Origin: Thiothrix sp.
GTDB lineage: Bacteria > Pseudomonadota > Gammaproteobacteria > Thiotrichales > Thiotrichaceae
Length of the DNA stretch: 64,000 nucleotides
Assembly (NCBI RefSeq): GCF_028714775.1
Contig: NZ_JAQTLS010000002.1
Location: 186,001-250,000 of the forward strand
Direction: 5' to 3'
Made by a program: the position numbers and the translations under genes. Below the pieces are notes generated by a model that ran no database searches, had not been told where the DNA came from, and saw nothing but the letters and a program-made list of their open reading frames with translations. This document shows positions 18,101 through 26,236 of this stretch, one piece after another. Every line of letters begins with the position of its first letter. Within the stretch, counting starts at the first letter, position 1.

Positions 18101-18459
18101 TGTTCGGGGTGATGGAAGGGGCTTCCAGCGATTTGCGCACCGGCCTTGCCCAACAAATGGTGGAATTGCACGAACCGATGCGCTTGCTGGTGGTGGTGGA
18201 AGCCGAACCCGAAACATTGGGGCTGATTTACCAGCGCCATGCTTATTTGCGGCAGTTGCTGGACAATGATTGGGTATTGTTGGCAGTGAAACCGCCCCAC
18301 AGCAATGAAATCCAGCAGTTCAAGCCGGGGGTAGGCTTTGTAAAGTGGCAGGGAATGTTGCATAAATTACCGCAAGCCAACAGTTCGGCGGAATGGTATA
18401 GCGGGCATCACGGGCATTTGTCGCCTGCACAAATTGGTGGGGAGGTGGCTTATGCCTGA
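15187..18459 (+). CDS. dabA: DabA-type inorganic carbon transporter/hydratase subunit (second copy)
   Basis: A 1090-residue paralogue of the first DabA in the same operon. Zinc-site residues are Cys562 and Asp564 (FCMDDREES), His753 and Cys768, with the same His-Cys spacing of 15. Residues about 532-553 are encoded by hairpin-repeat copy D, inserted in frame some ten residues before the catalytic Cys. The first DabA has a shorter, unrelated segment there. It follows dabB by 13 bases and overlaps the next dabB by 8 bases, so this DabA-DabB pair is tightly coupled. Confidence 0.93.
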   Translation: MSDHSQAHIEQRELLRQAIAGLDAVLPIQAPLQDFVHFNPLMNYEHLPFEEALRTVYAQTGSLGYLPASEYRRFYQQGRINRLDICSILDTEVDKADDKDIWLTVLANNIKAISFQQMRWQVEENRALECFQSDVPFEQREKLLEAAGQDEACAIRNLWETCLQRLELNYDLPHPEALLNLRLADINEIWSRIKQQGQIGKAIPDAEALIHSEGRELLHKLVDQVGNGITLRTLLKKLTGVDVMEQVLPQLGRYLASWLDQGVAGLRAEGEGFYAYWRAAALQDITPWLEGMDNWGDYLDSLHDDPLEIIHQELMRIGIDKQHWDDYLRSLALELPGWSGMFNWRAKNPGYLGLPAVNQMEDYLAVRLVLEHLYCRRLTSESWQVDASTIGIRGYFHHNEDEFFVRYHAYNATLPEYLQQLAQQFLESQEDIQPLEWHQLAHQILTWNLAPETVIPVGTDIYRKAWRLFHLAQHMGMDAQRFAQLERERIDRLLSVLEALDDPNTSGYLWLRAYEHHFQEEIFSALLNKHMTPHPQTPAPSPLQGRPSRGEGASPVAQLIFCMDDREESVRRHLEELAPELETLGAAGVFGLPNNWRSLDGCKPIKLAQPVVTAVHEFREVPTASGQQRLPLHRKRQRAIEWLKRMKNHWMRHGVLETALALPVLAPFALLELLGRSLMPSAYQRFMAKMQRKASLPVQARVDYTAREALECPSAAQNQIGLSAEEKVAKVAAFLKLTGFTSGFSPLVVLMAHRSRHLNNPHILGYGCGACSGRFGGPNARAFAGMVNELEVRAQLAAQHGISIPDECRFIASEHDTTSDDIDWFDTDLIPASHQALFQRVRQATEQAVRQSSHERCRKFASAPTKLSPAQAKRHVQARAASPDQVRAELGHQGCAVAFIGPRSLSKGIFWDRRSFLISYNPHNDPEGRMLEAQLQGNGVVGVGIQMDYYFSRMQSGYFGSGSKATHNLTGLFGVMEGASSDLRTGLAQQMVELHEPMRLLVVVEAEPETLGLIYQRHAYLRQLLDNDWVLLAVKPPHSNEIQQFKPGVGFVKWQGMLHKLPQANSSAEWYSGHHGHLSPAQIGGEVAYA
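16781..16843 (+). repeat. GC-rich hairpin repeat, copy D (within the second dabA)
   Basis: A 63-base variant in the same orientation as copy A. The left end CCCCTCACCCCC and right end TCCCTCAAGGGGCGAGGGGG match copy A, but the middle is replaced by about 30 other bases (including CCCCTTGCAGGG). It keeps the dabA reading frame and adds a Pro/Gly/Arg-rich segment close to the active-site cysteine. Confidence 0.88.
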
Positions 18460-20011
18460 TTGGATAGTCTTACTGGTTCCCGGTTTGCCGTTGCTTGCCG
18501 CTTGTTGGATTGCGTGCGGTACGCTGTTTGGCTGGAGCCGGGGTGAGGAAGGCGAACGGGGGACGGTATTTGCCGCGCAACTGGCGGGTTTCCTCAGCCT
18601 ATTGCTGCTGTTGGTGCTGGACGGGGTATTCGCTTTGGGTGACGGCGCGGCGCGGCAGCTTGTGCTGTTCCCGTGGCTGCACAGTGGAATGTATACGGCT
18701 TATATCAGTTTCACCCTCGATGCCTTGAGTTTGAGCGTGGCGACGGTCATCGCGCTGATTACCCTGCTGGTAACACGTTTTTCGGTCAATTACTTGCATC
18801 GGGAAGCGGGGTTTCAGCGGTTTTTCATGGTGCTGGCGCTGTTTGCGGCGGCGATGCAACTGATTACGTTGGCAGGCAGTGCGGTGCTGGCATTTGTCGG
18901 TTGGGAATTGGCGGGGGCGAGTTCTTACTTGCTGATCGGTTACAACTGGCAGAGCAAGACCGCGACCAATAATGCCACCCGTGCGTTCGTTACCAACCGG
19001 CTGGGGGATGCGGGCTTCATGCTGGGGATGTTCATGGCGTTTACGTGGTTTCGCAGTACTGAATGGAATGTCTTGCTAGCACCATCGTCGGGTGTTCCGA
19101 GCCTGATGATCGGGATTACCGCGCTGGGTTTTATGGCGGCGGCTTTGGTGAAATCGGCGCAATTTCCGTTTTCGGCGTGGATTACGCGGGCGTTGGAAGG
19201 GCCGACGCCTTCGAGTACTGTGTTTTATGGTGCGGTAATGGTACACGCGGGCATTTACCTGTTATTGCGCATCCACCCCTTGTTGGAACAAGTGCCTGCC
19301 TTACAATACCTGCTGATGTTGGTGGGTATTTTGACCATCTTGTATGGTTGGTTAGGCGGTATGGTGCAAACTGACATCAAGACTTCGCTGCTATTTTCTA
19401 CCTTGGGGCAAACCGGCTTGATGTTGGTGGAAATCAGCGTCGGCTGGTACACGCTGGCGCTGCTGCATCTGTTGTTCCACGCGGTGTGGCGGGCGTACCA
19501 ATTCCTGCATTCGCCATCCTTTGCCTTGCATGTGGATTGGCAGGCAGCACCCAAAGCCCCCGCATGGTTGGGGCGTTGCCATTGGTTACACGTTGCCGCG
19601 TTGCAACGTTTCTGGCTTGACCCGCTGACCGATTGGTTGCTGGTGAAACCGACCCAAGCCTTGTCGCAGGAAACCCAAGTATTCGACGGGCAAATTCTGG
19701 ATAAGCTCAGCGGTACGCCGATTTACCACAGCGGCATTTCCTCACTGGCAGAAATGCAGGCGCTCCAGCAAGGCACATTGCGTTTGGAAAGTAGTATCGG
19801 GGTGGGTTCCGGCTTATTCGGCAAGCTCATGCAGTGGGCGGCGGAACAACTGGAGTGGCTGGAACAACGCTTGTTGCTGCAACAAGATGGCGGTAAGGCC
19901 AAGGAAACCTTGGAGGTTTTGGGGCGTTATCTGGACAGGATTGACCGTTTGCTGACCCAACCGCGTTATTTGGTGCTGTTGGTGGCGGTAACGCTGGTGG
20001 TGATTTTCTAG
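18452..20011 (+). CDS. dabB: DabB-type proton-conducting membrane subunit (second copy)
   Basis: A 519-residue paralogue of the first DabB with the same layout: NuoL-like core, Glu152 in GWELAGASSYLLIGY, VKSAQFPFSAWITRALEGPTPSS, a long soluble C-terminal segment and a terminal hydrophobic helix. The ATG at 18452 has GGGGAGG upstream, within the end of dabA, and overlaps that gene by eight bases. It is predicted to form the membrane half of a second DAB unit together with the second DabA. Confidence 0.92.
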   Translation: MPDWIVLLVPGLPLLAACWIACGTLFGWSRGEEGERGTVFAAQLAGFLSLLLLLVLDGVFALGDGAARQLVLFPWLHSGMYTAYISFTLDALSLSVATVIALITLLVTRFSVNYLHREAGFQRFFMVLALFAAAMQLITLAGSAVLAFVGWELAGASSYLLIGYNWQSKTATNNATRAFVTNRLGDAGFMLGMFMAFTWFRSTEWNVLLAPSSGVPSLMIGITALGFMAAALVKSAQFPFSAWITRALEGPTPSSTVFYGAVMVHAGIYLLLRIHPLLEQVPALQYLLMLVGILTILYGWLGGMVQTDIKTSLLFSTLGQTGLMLVEISVGWYTLALLHLLFHAVWRAYQFLHSPSFALHVDWQAAPKAPAWLGRCHWLHVAALQRFWLDPLTDWLLVKPTQALSQETQVFDGQILDKLSGTPIYHSGISSLAEMQALQQGTLRLESSIGVGSGLFGKLMQWAAEQLEWLEQRLLLQQDGGKAKETLEVLGRYLDRIDRLLTQPRYLVLLVAVTLVVIF

Positions 20012-20024
20012 GAGTAGCTTAGCG

Positions 20025-21563
20025 ATGACGTTTACTGAAATTCCAAGTTCCACGCCGTTGTTGGCAACCTTGCAATTGCTACCGTTGCTGACCGGGCTGA
20101 TCCTGATCCGGGTTCGTGGGGAAGCGGCAATGGCGCTGGCGGGGATTGCTTCTGTTGCCGAAATGTTACTGGCGCTGAGCTTGTATGCCCGCTTTGACAT
20201 CCATCAGCCTGCTGGGGTGATGCAGTTTGGCGAACAGTTCCAACTTTTGGGGGCGCTCCACTACCATGTGGCGGTGGATGGCATCGGGGTGTTGTTCCTG
20301 TTGCTGACCAGTGTGTTGGGCTTGTTGAGCGTGGTGTTCATCCTGATCCGCAAGCTGCATGAAAGCGCGGTGTTGGCGGCGATGATGATGATCCAAGCAA
20401 CCTTGGTCAGCCAGTTTGTCACGGTGGATATGCTCTGGTTTACCTTGATGTCCTTGTTGGAAATCTTGCTGGTGGCGTACATCACCAAACGCTGGCCTAC
20501 TTTCCATGACATCCAACCGACTTTGGCGCGGTTCCTGCAATTCATGGCAGTGGGGCTGCTGCTGCTGGCATTTGGCACACTGTTGCTGGGTTGGAGCTAC
20601 GCTGACGCCAATCACGGGCAGTGGAGTTTCAGCCTGTACGATCTGGCGAACCTGCATTTCGGGCAAAAGAGCATGATCGGGACGTTGGTGTTCTTTTCAC
20701 TGTTCTATGGCTTGGGGGTGCGCATTCCGCTGTTCCCGCTGCACGGCTGGCTACCGAGTTTCATGATCCACGGCAATGTTGCGGTGGCACCGATTTACCT
20801 ACTGGGGCTGAAAGTGGGGGTCTACGGGCTGTTGCGCTTTGTGTTCCCGATTGTGCCGGAAGCGGTGCAGGAATGGCACGTTATTGCCACCATCTTTGCT
20901 GCCAGTGGGGTGTTTTACGCAGCGTTTTTGGCGATGCGCCAACAGACTTTGCGTGAAATGCTGGCGTTTGCGGTTATCAGTCATACCGGGATTTTGACCC
21001 TCGGCTTGTTCAGTTTGCACCCGATGGGCTTCCGGGGAAGTATCTTGCTGGCGCTGAACTTTGGGGTGGCGATTACCGGGCTGTCGTTGATGACGGGCAT
21101 GGTGTGGCAGCGTACCCGTACTACCCGTTTGAGTAAGCTGGGTGGTTTGCTGGATTACATTCCGATTGTGGGGCTGGCATTCTTGGTCGCGGGCTTGGCG
21201 ATTGTGGGGATGCCGGGAACGCCGGGTTTTGACGCGGTGCATTTCGTGTTGGAAGGCTCAATCAAAAGTTTCGGGGCATTGGCAACGATTGCCGCTGCAC
21301 TGGGGAACTTGGTGGCGGCGGGCTTCCTGTTGCGGGCATTCCAACAGGCGTTTTTGGGCAACGCGGCGGTGGATACGTCGCGTTGGGATACTTGCCCAAC
21401 GTATCCGGCGGAAATGTTCATGGCGGGTCTGGTGATGCTGGTGATTGTCGGCGTAGGGTTTTATTCCGCACCGTGGACGGCGTTGATTGCCGAGCCAGTG
21501 AACGGGTTGGCGGGGTTGTTTCCGGGTTTGAATCTTGAAGGCTTGCACGGGGAGGCACACTAA
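20025..21563 (+). CDS. Divergent NuoM/NuoN-like membrane subunit
   Basis: A 512-residue polytopic antiporter-like protein. It keeps the fold signature (IPLFPLHGWLPSFMIHGN, LGLKVGVYGLLRF) but differs at the two hallmark channel residues. The usual FWE motif is WFTLM here (residues 138-142), with a Glu only five positions later. The TM7 lysine before PLFPLH is Arg233. It may thus be a structural or modified-coupling subunit rather than a standard proton channel. It lies 13 bases after dabB and overlaps the next gene by one base (TAATG). Confidence 0.85.
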   Translation: MTFTEIPSSTPLLATLQLLPLLTGLILIRVRGEAAMALAGIASVAEMLLALSLYARFDIHQPAGVMQFGEQFQLLGALHYHVAVDGIGVLFLLLTSVLGLLSVVFILIRKLHESAVLAAMMMIQATLVSQFVTVDMLWFTLMSLLEILLVAYITKRWPTFHDIQPTLARFLQFMAVGLLLLAFGTLLLGWSYADANHGQWSFSLYDLANLHFGQKSMIGTLVFFSLFYGLGVRIPLFPLHGWLPSFMIHGNVAVAPIYLLGLKVGVYGLLRFVFPIVPEAVQEWHVIATIFAASGVFYAAFLAMRQQTLREMLAFAVISHTGILTLGLFSLHPMGFRGSILLALNFGVAITGLSLMTGMVWQRTRTTRLSKLGGLLDYIPIVGLAFLVAGLAIVGMPGTPGFDAVHFVLEGSIKSFGALATIAAALGNLVAAGFLLRAFQQAFLGNAAVDTSRWDTCPTYPAEMFMAGLVMLVIVGVGFYSAPWTALIAEPVNGLAGLFPGLNLEGLHGEAH

Positions 21564-23053
21564 TGACGCTATTAGGTATGGATTTTCCGTGGTTGAGCTT
21601 GCTGTTGCTGATTTTGCCACTGGGTGCGGTGCTGACAGGTATGATGCCGGGGCGTGAAGCACGTTGGGCGGCGTTAACAACGGCTGTCTTGGTGCTGGTC
21701 ATCAGCCTTCTCGTGGTCGTGCAGTTTGACCCCACGCAAACGGGGTTCCAGTTTATGGAAACCACCCCGTGGATGCCTGATTTGGGTATTGCTTACCGTC
21801 TGGGGGTGGATGGCCTGTCGGTGTTGTTCCTGCCGTTCACCGCGCTGCTGTTTATTGGGGTGATACTGGCGTCGTGGAATGCGATTCGCACCTTGCCGCG
21901 CATGTATTTCGCGCTGCTGTTGGTGCTGGAATGTACCATCCTAGGGATTTTCACCTCGCTGGATACCATCCTATTTTTCTTGTTCTGGGAAATGACCTTG
22001 TTGCCGCTGTTTTTCCTGATCAGCTTGTGGGGCAGTGGCGCGAACCGGCGTTATGCAGGGGTGAAATACAGCCTATTCATGCTCGCGGGCGGTTTGCCGA
22101 TCTTGGTTGGGTTTGTGGTGATGGCGATTAATAATCCGGGTGGGATGAGTTTCGCCTACACCGATTTGCTGCAAAACAGCCGTGAACACGGGGTGCAGGT
22201 GACGGTATTTTTCCTGTTGCTGGTGGGTTTTGGGGCAAAAGTGCCGCTGTTCCCGCTGCATACGTGGTTGCCAGTGGTGGCGCAGGAAGGCCCAGCGGGC
22301 GTGGTTGCGCTGCTGACAGGTTTGAAAGTGGGGGCGTATGGTTTGCTGCGTTTCGCTTTGCCCTTGGCTCCCGATGCGGCGCGTGAATTCCAGTGGGTGC
22401 TGGTAGGGCTAGGGATGATCGGGGTGCTGTATGGTGCGGTAGCCGCTTTGAGCCAAACCAGTTTGCGGCGCATGTTAGCGTTTTCCAGCTTGAGCCATGT
22501 CGGACTGGTGGTGCTGGGGATTGCCGCATTCAGCCCGCAGGGGATTCAGGGGGCGGTGTTCCAATTGCTGAATTTCACGCTGGTGGCGGGTGGTTTGTTC
22601 CTGATTACCGGCTTTTTGCACCAGCGTACCGGGTCGACCGAAATCCTCAGCTTGGGTGGTGTGGCGAAATCCATGCCTTTGCTGGCGTCATTCTTCTTCT
22701 TCCTTGGCTTGGCGGGGATTGGGATGCCTGCGACTAGCGGTTTCCCGGCAGAATTCTTGCTGATCGTGAGTATTCTGGAAGTGCATACCGGCGCGGGCCT
22801 GGTGGTACTATTCGTGGTGATCCTCGGAGCGGCGTATTTCCTCAATTTCTACCGCAAGGCATTTCTGGGCGAAGCGCAACACGACATCATCCGCGATGCC
22901 CCGGATTTGAAAAAACGTGAACTGGCAGTGCTGTTGGTGTTGGTGTTACTGGTGTTGGTGTTTGGTTTCTATCCGCAAGGAATCTTAGACATGACGCAAG
23001 CCAGCAGCCAGTACTGGGTAACGTTGATGTTGCCGCCGGGAACGACGCCATAA
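21563..23053 (+). CDS. NuoM-like proton-conducting membrane subunit
   Basis: A 496-residue NuoM-family protein and the last gene of the operon. Channel residues are intact: Glu143 in FWEMTLLPLFFLI, Lys226 in AKVPLFPLHTWLP, and the GLKVGAYGLLRF helix. It is translationally coupled to the preceding gene through TAATG. With the first gene and the divergent subunit it makes three single antiporter-like subunits beside two DabA/DabB pairs. No quinone- or NADH-binding subunit follows. Confidence 0.88.
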   Translation: MTLLGMDFPWLSLLLLILPLGAVLTGMMPGREARWAALTTAVLVLVISLLVVVQFDPTQTGFQFMETTPWMPDLGIAYRLGVDGLSVLFLPFTALLFIGVILASWNAIRTLPRMYFALLLVLECTILGIFTSLDTILFFLFWEMTLLPLFFLISLWGSGANRRYAGVKYSLFMLAGGLPILVGFVVMAINNPGGMSFAYTDLLQNSREHGVQVTVFFLLLVGFGAKVPLFPLHTWLPVVAQEGPAGVVALLTGLKVGAYGLLRFALPLAPDAAREFQWVLVGLGMIGVLYGAVAALSQTSLRRMLAFSSLSHVGLVVLGIAAFSPQGIQGAVFQLLNFTLVAGGLFLITGFLHQRTGSTEILSLGGVAKSMPLLASFFFFLGLAGIGMPATSGFPAEFLLIVSILEVHTGAGLVVLFVVILGAAYFLNFYRKAFLGEAQHDIIRDAPDLKKRELAVLLVLVLLVLVFGFYPQGILDMTQASSQYWVTLMLPPGTTP

Positions 23054-23068
23054 GGTGAGGCAATAAGA

Positions 23069-23135
23069 TACTGGCTACTGCTTCCAGCTTCTATCCACAG
23101 GGGAAGTGGGATATAACCGGAACCAGCAGCCAGTA
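23069..23135. repeat. Large imperfect inverted repeat after the carbon operon
   Basis: The 17-base arms at 23069-23085 and 23119-23135 (TACTGGCTACTGCTTCC / GGAACCAGCAGCCAGTA) match at 15 of 17 positions, with a 33-base spacer. There is no T-run, so it is not a classic terminator. It lies between the converging ends of the operon and the DUF1566 gene and may block read-through or mark a small mobile remnant. Confidence 0.55.
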
Positions 23136-23161
23136 GAGGGTTGGCCTGATGCGGTGGTGGA

Positions 23162-23686
23162 TTACCGCACGTCACGCACCAGACGGACATATTTTCCGCC
23201 AGCTTTGAATGATTGGAATGGCTGGCCTTTACTAAAGTCAACGCTCCATGCATTAGGATCGGATTGGTTACTCGTCCATACGCTCTGTGCTGGCATCAGT
23301 GGAAAAATGCTCAGGTTTACGGCTGGATTCTGGCATTGCCTTTCCACGATGCTGCTTAATTCTTTAACTGTAGGCAACCGCCATCCGCGTTGGCCTGCGA
23401 AGCGCGTCGTGTCAGCAACTTGCGCTTGCTGCATAGCGAACTCCCACGTCATGCGGCTGGCTTTGCCGTAGCAGCCTCTGCCTTCTTGGCCTTCAAGGCA
23501 TTGTTTCCATATCAGGCCAGTTTGTGTGTCTGTCACCGTGCCATCACGATGCTCGATAAAGCGTTGGGATGCTGCCGCCGCGTGCAAACTGGTGAGGCAC
23601 TCTTGCGCCATAACCGGATAAGCACTACAAAAAAACAGGATGCTGCCGCCCCACGCACGCAAGAATGCTTTTTTGGTCATTTTCAT
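23162..23686 (-). CDS. Exported DUF1566 (Lcl C-terminal-like) protein
   Basis: A 174-residue protein with a signal peptide (residues 5-27, ending PVMAQ), then a DUF1566 domain. Its typical elements are DTQTGLIWKQC, the WEFAMQQAQ helix, GWRLPTVKELSSIVE and VWTSNQSDPNAW near the end. Several cysteines (ECL, QC, GRGC, RQC) suggest disulfides in the periplasm. The ATG at 23686 is chosen because it places the signal peptide at the N-terminus; the open frame extends further upstream without signals. DUF1566 proteins are exported proteins of unknown function. Confidence 0.8.
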   Translation of the reverse strand: MKMTKKAFLRAWGGSILFFCSAYPVMAQECLTSLHAAAASQRFIEHRDGTVTDTQTGLIWKQCLEGQEGRGCYGKASRMTWEFAMQQAQVADTTRFAGQRGWRLPTVKELSSIVERQCQNPAVNLSIFPLMPAQSVWTSNQSDPNAWSVDFSKGQPFQSFKAGGKYVRLVRDVR

Positions 23687-23889
23687 AGTTGTTGTTACCA
23701 AGCAAGTTGAGAATCTATTGATTTTTTTAACGCTAGCCCAAGCGCTTACCATTTGTTGAGTAAGTCGCAAGCGGTATAAAATTGGTTCAAACGATTTTAT
23801 TAATAAGTTAAATTTATCACTGATCCGCGCCCGTCATAAGTATCAATTAGTAAGCGTGCGCTCAGGTGAGTTATCAGGAAGGCTTTATT

Positions 23890-24552
23890 TTGAGCAATAT
23901 CAACCCCCAATTGATGCAGTGGTTGGCGGCGACAGGCTTTGAGCGGTTGCCGGGTGTGTTTGTTACCGGCACAGATACTGGCGTGGGGAAAACGTGGGTA
24001 AGCACTAGACTTATCAAAGTGTTACGCGCTATCGGGCGGGATATTACGCCGCGCAAACCGGCAGAATCGGGCTGGTCAGATACGGATGTTACCTTGAGTG
24101 ATACCTGGCAACTCTCCCAGGTTGCTGGGGTTAACCCTGAAATGGTTTGTCAAAACCGCTTCCGCGCCCCACTTTCACCGCCACGGGCAGCGTTATTGGA
24201 GGGGAAGCACTTACAGATTGGGACGCTGGTGCAACAGTGCCGTGAGGGGCTGTCAGCGGGACAGTTTTTGTTAGTGGAAGGCGCAGGCGGGTTTTATTCC
24301 CCGCTTGCCGATGATGGTTTGAATGCTGACCTTGCCGTCGCACTGGGCTTGCCGCTGCTGGTTGTGGCGGAAGACCGTGTGGGCTGCATCAACCACATTT
24401 TGCTGGTGGTTGAAGCTGCCCAGCGGCGTAACTTGACGGTGGCGGGTATTGTTTTAAACCAGCGCCAGCCCGCCCCCGCAGGCATGGACAACGCCACTGA
24501 CTTGCGCGGGTATATCAGCATCCCAATCCTGCCTGCGCTAGCGCTGGGTTAA
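23890..24552 (+). CDS. bioD: Dethiobiotin synthetase
   Basis: ATP-dependent carboxylation of 7,8-diaminopelargonate to dethiobiotin, the penultimate step of biotin synthesis. The P-loop GTDTGVGKT is at residues 27-35, the substrate motif RKPAESG follows, and VEGAGGFYSPL is the second nucleotide/metal loop. A TTG start at 23890 is preferred because AGGAAGG lies seven bases upstream. A GTG at 23866 lacks such a site. The gene stands alone; no other bio genes are in the window. The protein is about 220 residues, normal for BioD. Confidence 0.92.
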   Translation: MSNINPQLMQWLAATGFERLPGVFVTGTDTGVGKTWVSTRLIKVLRAIGRDITPRKPAESGWSDTDVTLSDTWQLSQVAGVNPEMVCQNRFRAPLSPPRAALLEGKHLQIGTLVQQCREGLSAGQFLLVEGAGGFYSPLADDGLNADLAVALGLPLLVVAEDRVGCINHILLVVEAAQRRNLTVAGIVLNQRQPAPAGMDNATDLRGYISIPILPALALG

Positions 24553-24558
24553 TCACTT

Positions 24559-24960
24559 CTACGGTAAGTTTACCGTGGGACTTGCACCATTATCCGCACA
24601 GGTGAAGGTGGCAGATTCTTGGGTGCGGGCAGCGCTGTAAGGGTTAAGGTTAAAACCGCCGCTGAGCTTTGCTTTGTAGGTAATGCGTAACTTGCTCAAC
24701 GCGCCGCCGACGTGTTCGAGGTTACGGCTCCACTCCCACAGCACGCCGTCTTGCAGCACTTGCTCAATCCGTGCTTCGGTGCGCCATTGGTTAGCGGCGA
24801 AATCAAAATAATCGACTTGGGTTACTTTCGCGGTTGTGCCAGTCTGATTGGCAATTTTAATGTCGAAATTGTTGCAACGGTCGCCAGCAAAAGCCGCTAC
24901 ATTTCCGAGCAGCAGTCCCGCACCCCACACGCTTGTTGCCAGCGCTTGCCAATAGTTCAT
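24559..24960 (-). CDS. Hypothetical exported protein
   Basis: A 133-residue protein with a signal peptide (residues 1-25, ending NVAAFA) and a mature part rich in beta-type sequence. It has two cysteines, one near each end of the mature part (DRCNNFDI, ATFTCAD), that could form a disulfide. GGAG stands upstream of the chosen ATG. I do not recognise the family. It lies tail-to-tail with bioD (six bases apart) and upstream of nothing related. Confidence 0.72.
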   Translation of the reverse strand: MNYWQALATSVWGAGLLLGNVAAFAGDRCNNFDIKIANQTGTTAKVTQVDYFDFAANQWRTEARIEQVLQDGVLWEWSRNLEHVGGALSKLRITYKAKLSGGFNLNPYSAARTQESATFTCADNGASPTVNLP

Positions 24961-25102
24961 GGCGGCATCCTCCGTGAGCTGATGAATGAGGGACGGGAAA
25001 CAGCGTCCCTGCCATCCAGCCCGCATCCCTTGCGGATTGTTTCCCGACCCATAACGCTAATGTACGTGGATGGCGCGGCGGGAACAGTGAACTATTTCAC
25101 AC

Positions 25103-26236
25103 TTAGGCAATAATCGTGGGCATAGCGGTGGCGTTTGATTGGGTATTGGTGCTGGTGGCGGCAAAGTTGAGCTGCCATTCCATGTCATTACTGGAACTGG
25201 CGTATTCCAGCGCCCGTGCGCGGCTGATCTTGCTGTCTTTGTAAAGCTGGTAGAGCGATTGGTCGAAGGTTTGCATCCCATCCGTGGAGCCTTTGGCAAT
25301 GATGTCTTTCAAATCACCAAATTGCCCCTGCCGGATCAGCTCCGCCACGTAAGGGGTGTTTATCAGCACTTCCGCCGCCAGATGCAAGCCATCCTTGTCA
25401 TCGGGAATCAGCCGTTGGGCGACGATGCCGCGCAGGTTGAGTGATAAATCCATCAGTACCCGCCCCTTGTTTTCACTGGGGAACAGATAAAGTACGCGCT
25501 CTAGCGCCTGAATGACGTTAGTGGCGTGCAGGGTGGAAAGCACCAGATGCCCGGTGTCAGCAAACCCCAGCACCGCGTCGATGGTTTCGGTGTCACGCAC
25601 TTCCCCAACCATGATCATGTCGGGTGCTTCACGCATGGCTTCGCGCATGGCATTGGCGTAACTTAAGGTATCAAAACCCACCTCGCGCTGCCCGATGATC
25701 GACTTTTCATGGTGAAAGGTGTACTCAATCGGGTCTTCAATGGTCAGGATGTGCCCGCTGTGGCGTTCATTACGGTACTGGATCAGCGAGGCCATTGAGG
25801 TTGATTTGCCGGAACCCGTGGAGCCGACGAACAGGATCAGCCCTTCCTTACGCATCACCAGTTCTTTCAGTACTGGCGGCAGTTTGAGTTCTTCCGGCGA
25901 ACGGATGTCGGAACGGATATGGCGGATAACCATCGACACTTCCCCGCGCTGGAAGTAGAAATTCATGCGGAAACGCCCAACCCCGCGCAGTGAGAAACCC
26001 TTGTTCAACTCGCGGTCGTTAAAGAACGACTCAATTTCGGTAGCAGTCAATAATTCTTCGGCCAGTTGGCGGATATTGCCCGGTTTCATCGGTTCGCGGC
26101 TGATGTGCTTGAGTTTGCCGCGAATCTTGAGCGAGGCGTAAGCGCCGGTGGTCAGGTACAGGTCAGATGCGCCTTGTTTCACCATCATCATGAGTAAGGG
26201 ACTGATGCGTAGGTCGTTTTCGCTTAAAGTGTTCAT
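25103..26236 (-). CDS. PilT/PilU-family ATPase (third paralogue)
   Basis: A 377-residue type IV pilus retraction-type ATPase. Walker A is GSTGSGKST, the Asp-box is ILTIEDPIEY, Walker B is MIMVGEVRDTET, and the His-box is LVLSTLHATN. The last 25 residues are a Ser/Thr/Asn/Ala-rich tail. It is most like PilU-type accessory retraction ATPases. It is translationally coupled (TAATG) to the upstream pilU, and is the last of three consecutive ATPase genes. Most gammaproteobacteria have only two at this locus. Confidence 0.9.
   Translation of the reverse strand: MNTLSENDLRISPLLMMMVKQGASDLYLTTGAYASLKIRGKLKHISREPMKPGNIRQLAEELLTATEIESFFNDRELNKGFSLRGVGRFRMNFYFQRGEVSMVIRHIRSDIRSPEELKLPPVLKELVMRKEGLILFVGSTGSGKSTSMASLIQYRNERHSGHILTIEDPIEYTFHHEKSIIGQREVGFDTLSYANAMREAMREAPDMIMVGEVRDTETIDAVLGFADTGHLVLSTLHATNVIQALERVLYLFPSENKGRVLMDLSLNLRGIVAQRLIPDDKDGLHLAAEVLINTPYVAELIRQGQFGDLKDIIAKGSTDGMQTFDQSLYQLYKDSKISRARALEYASSSNDMEWQLNFAATSTNTQSNATAMPTIIA

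Noticed and set aside
8111-23053. Respiratory complex I (nuo) operon
   Set aside because: Only antiporter-like subunits are present, with DabA partners; no NADH- or quinone-binding subunits occur.
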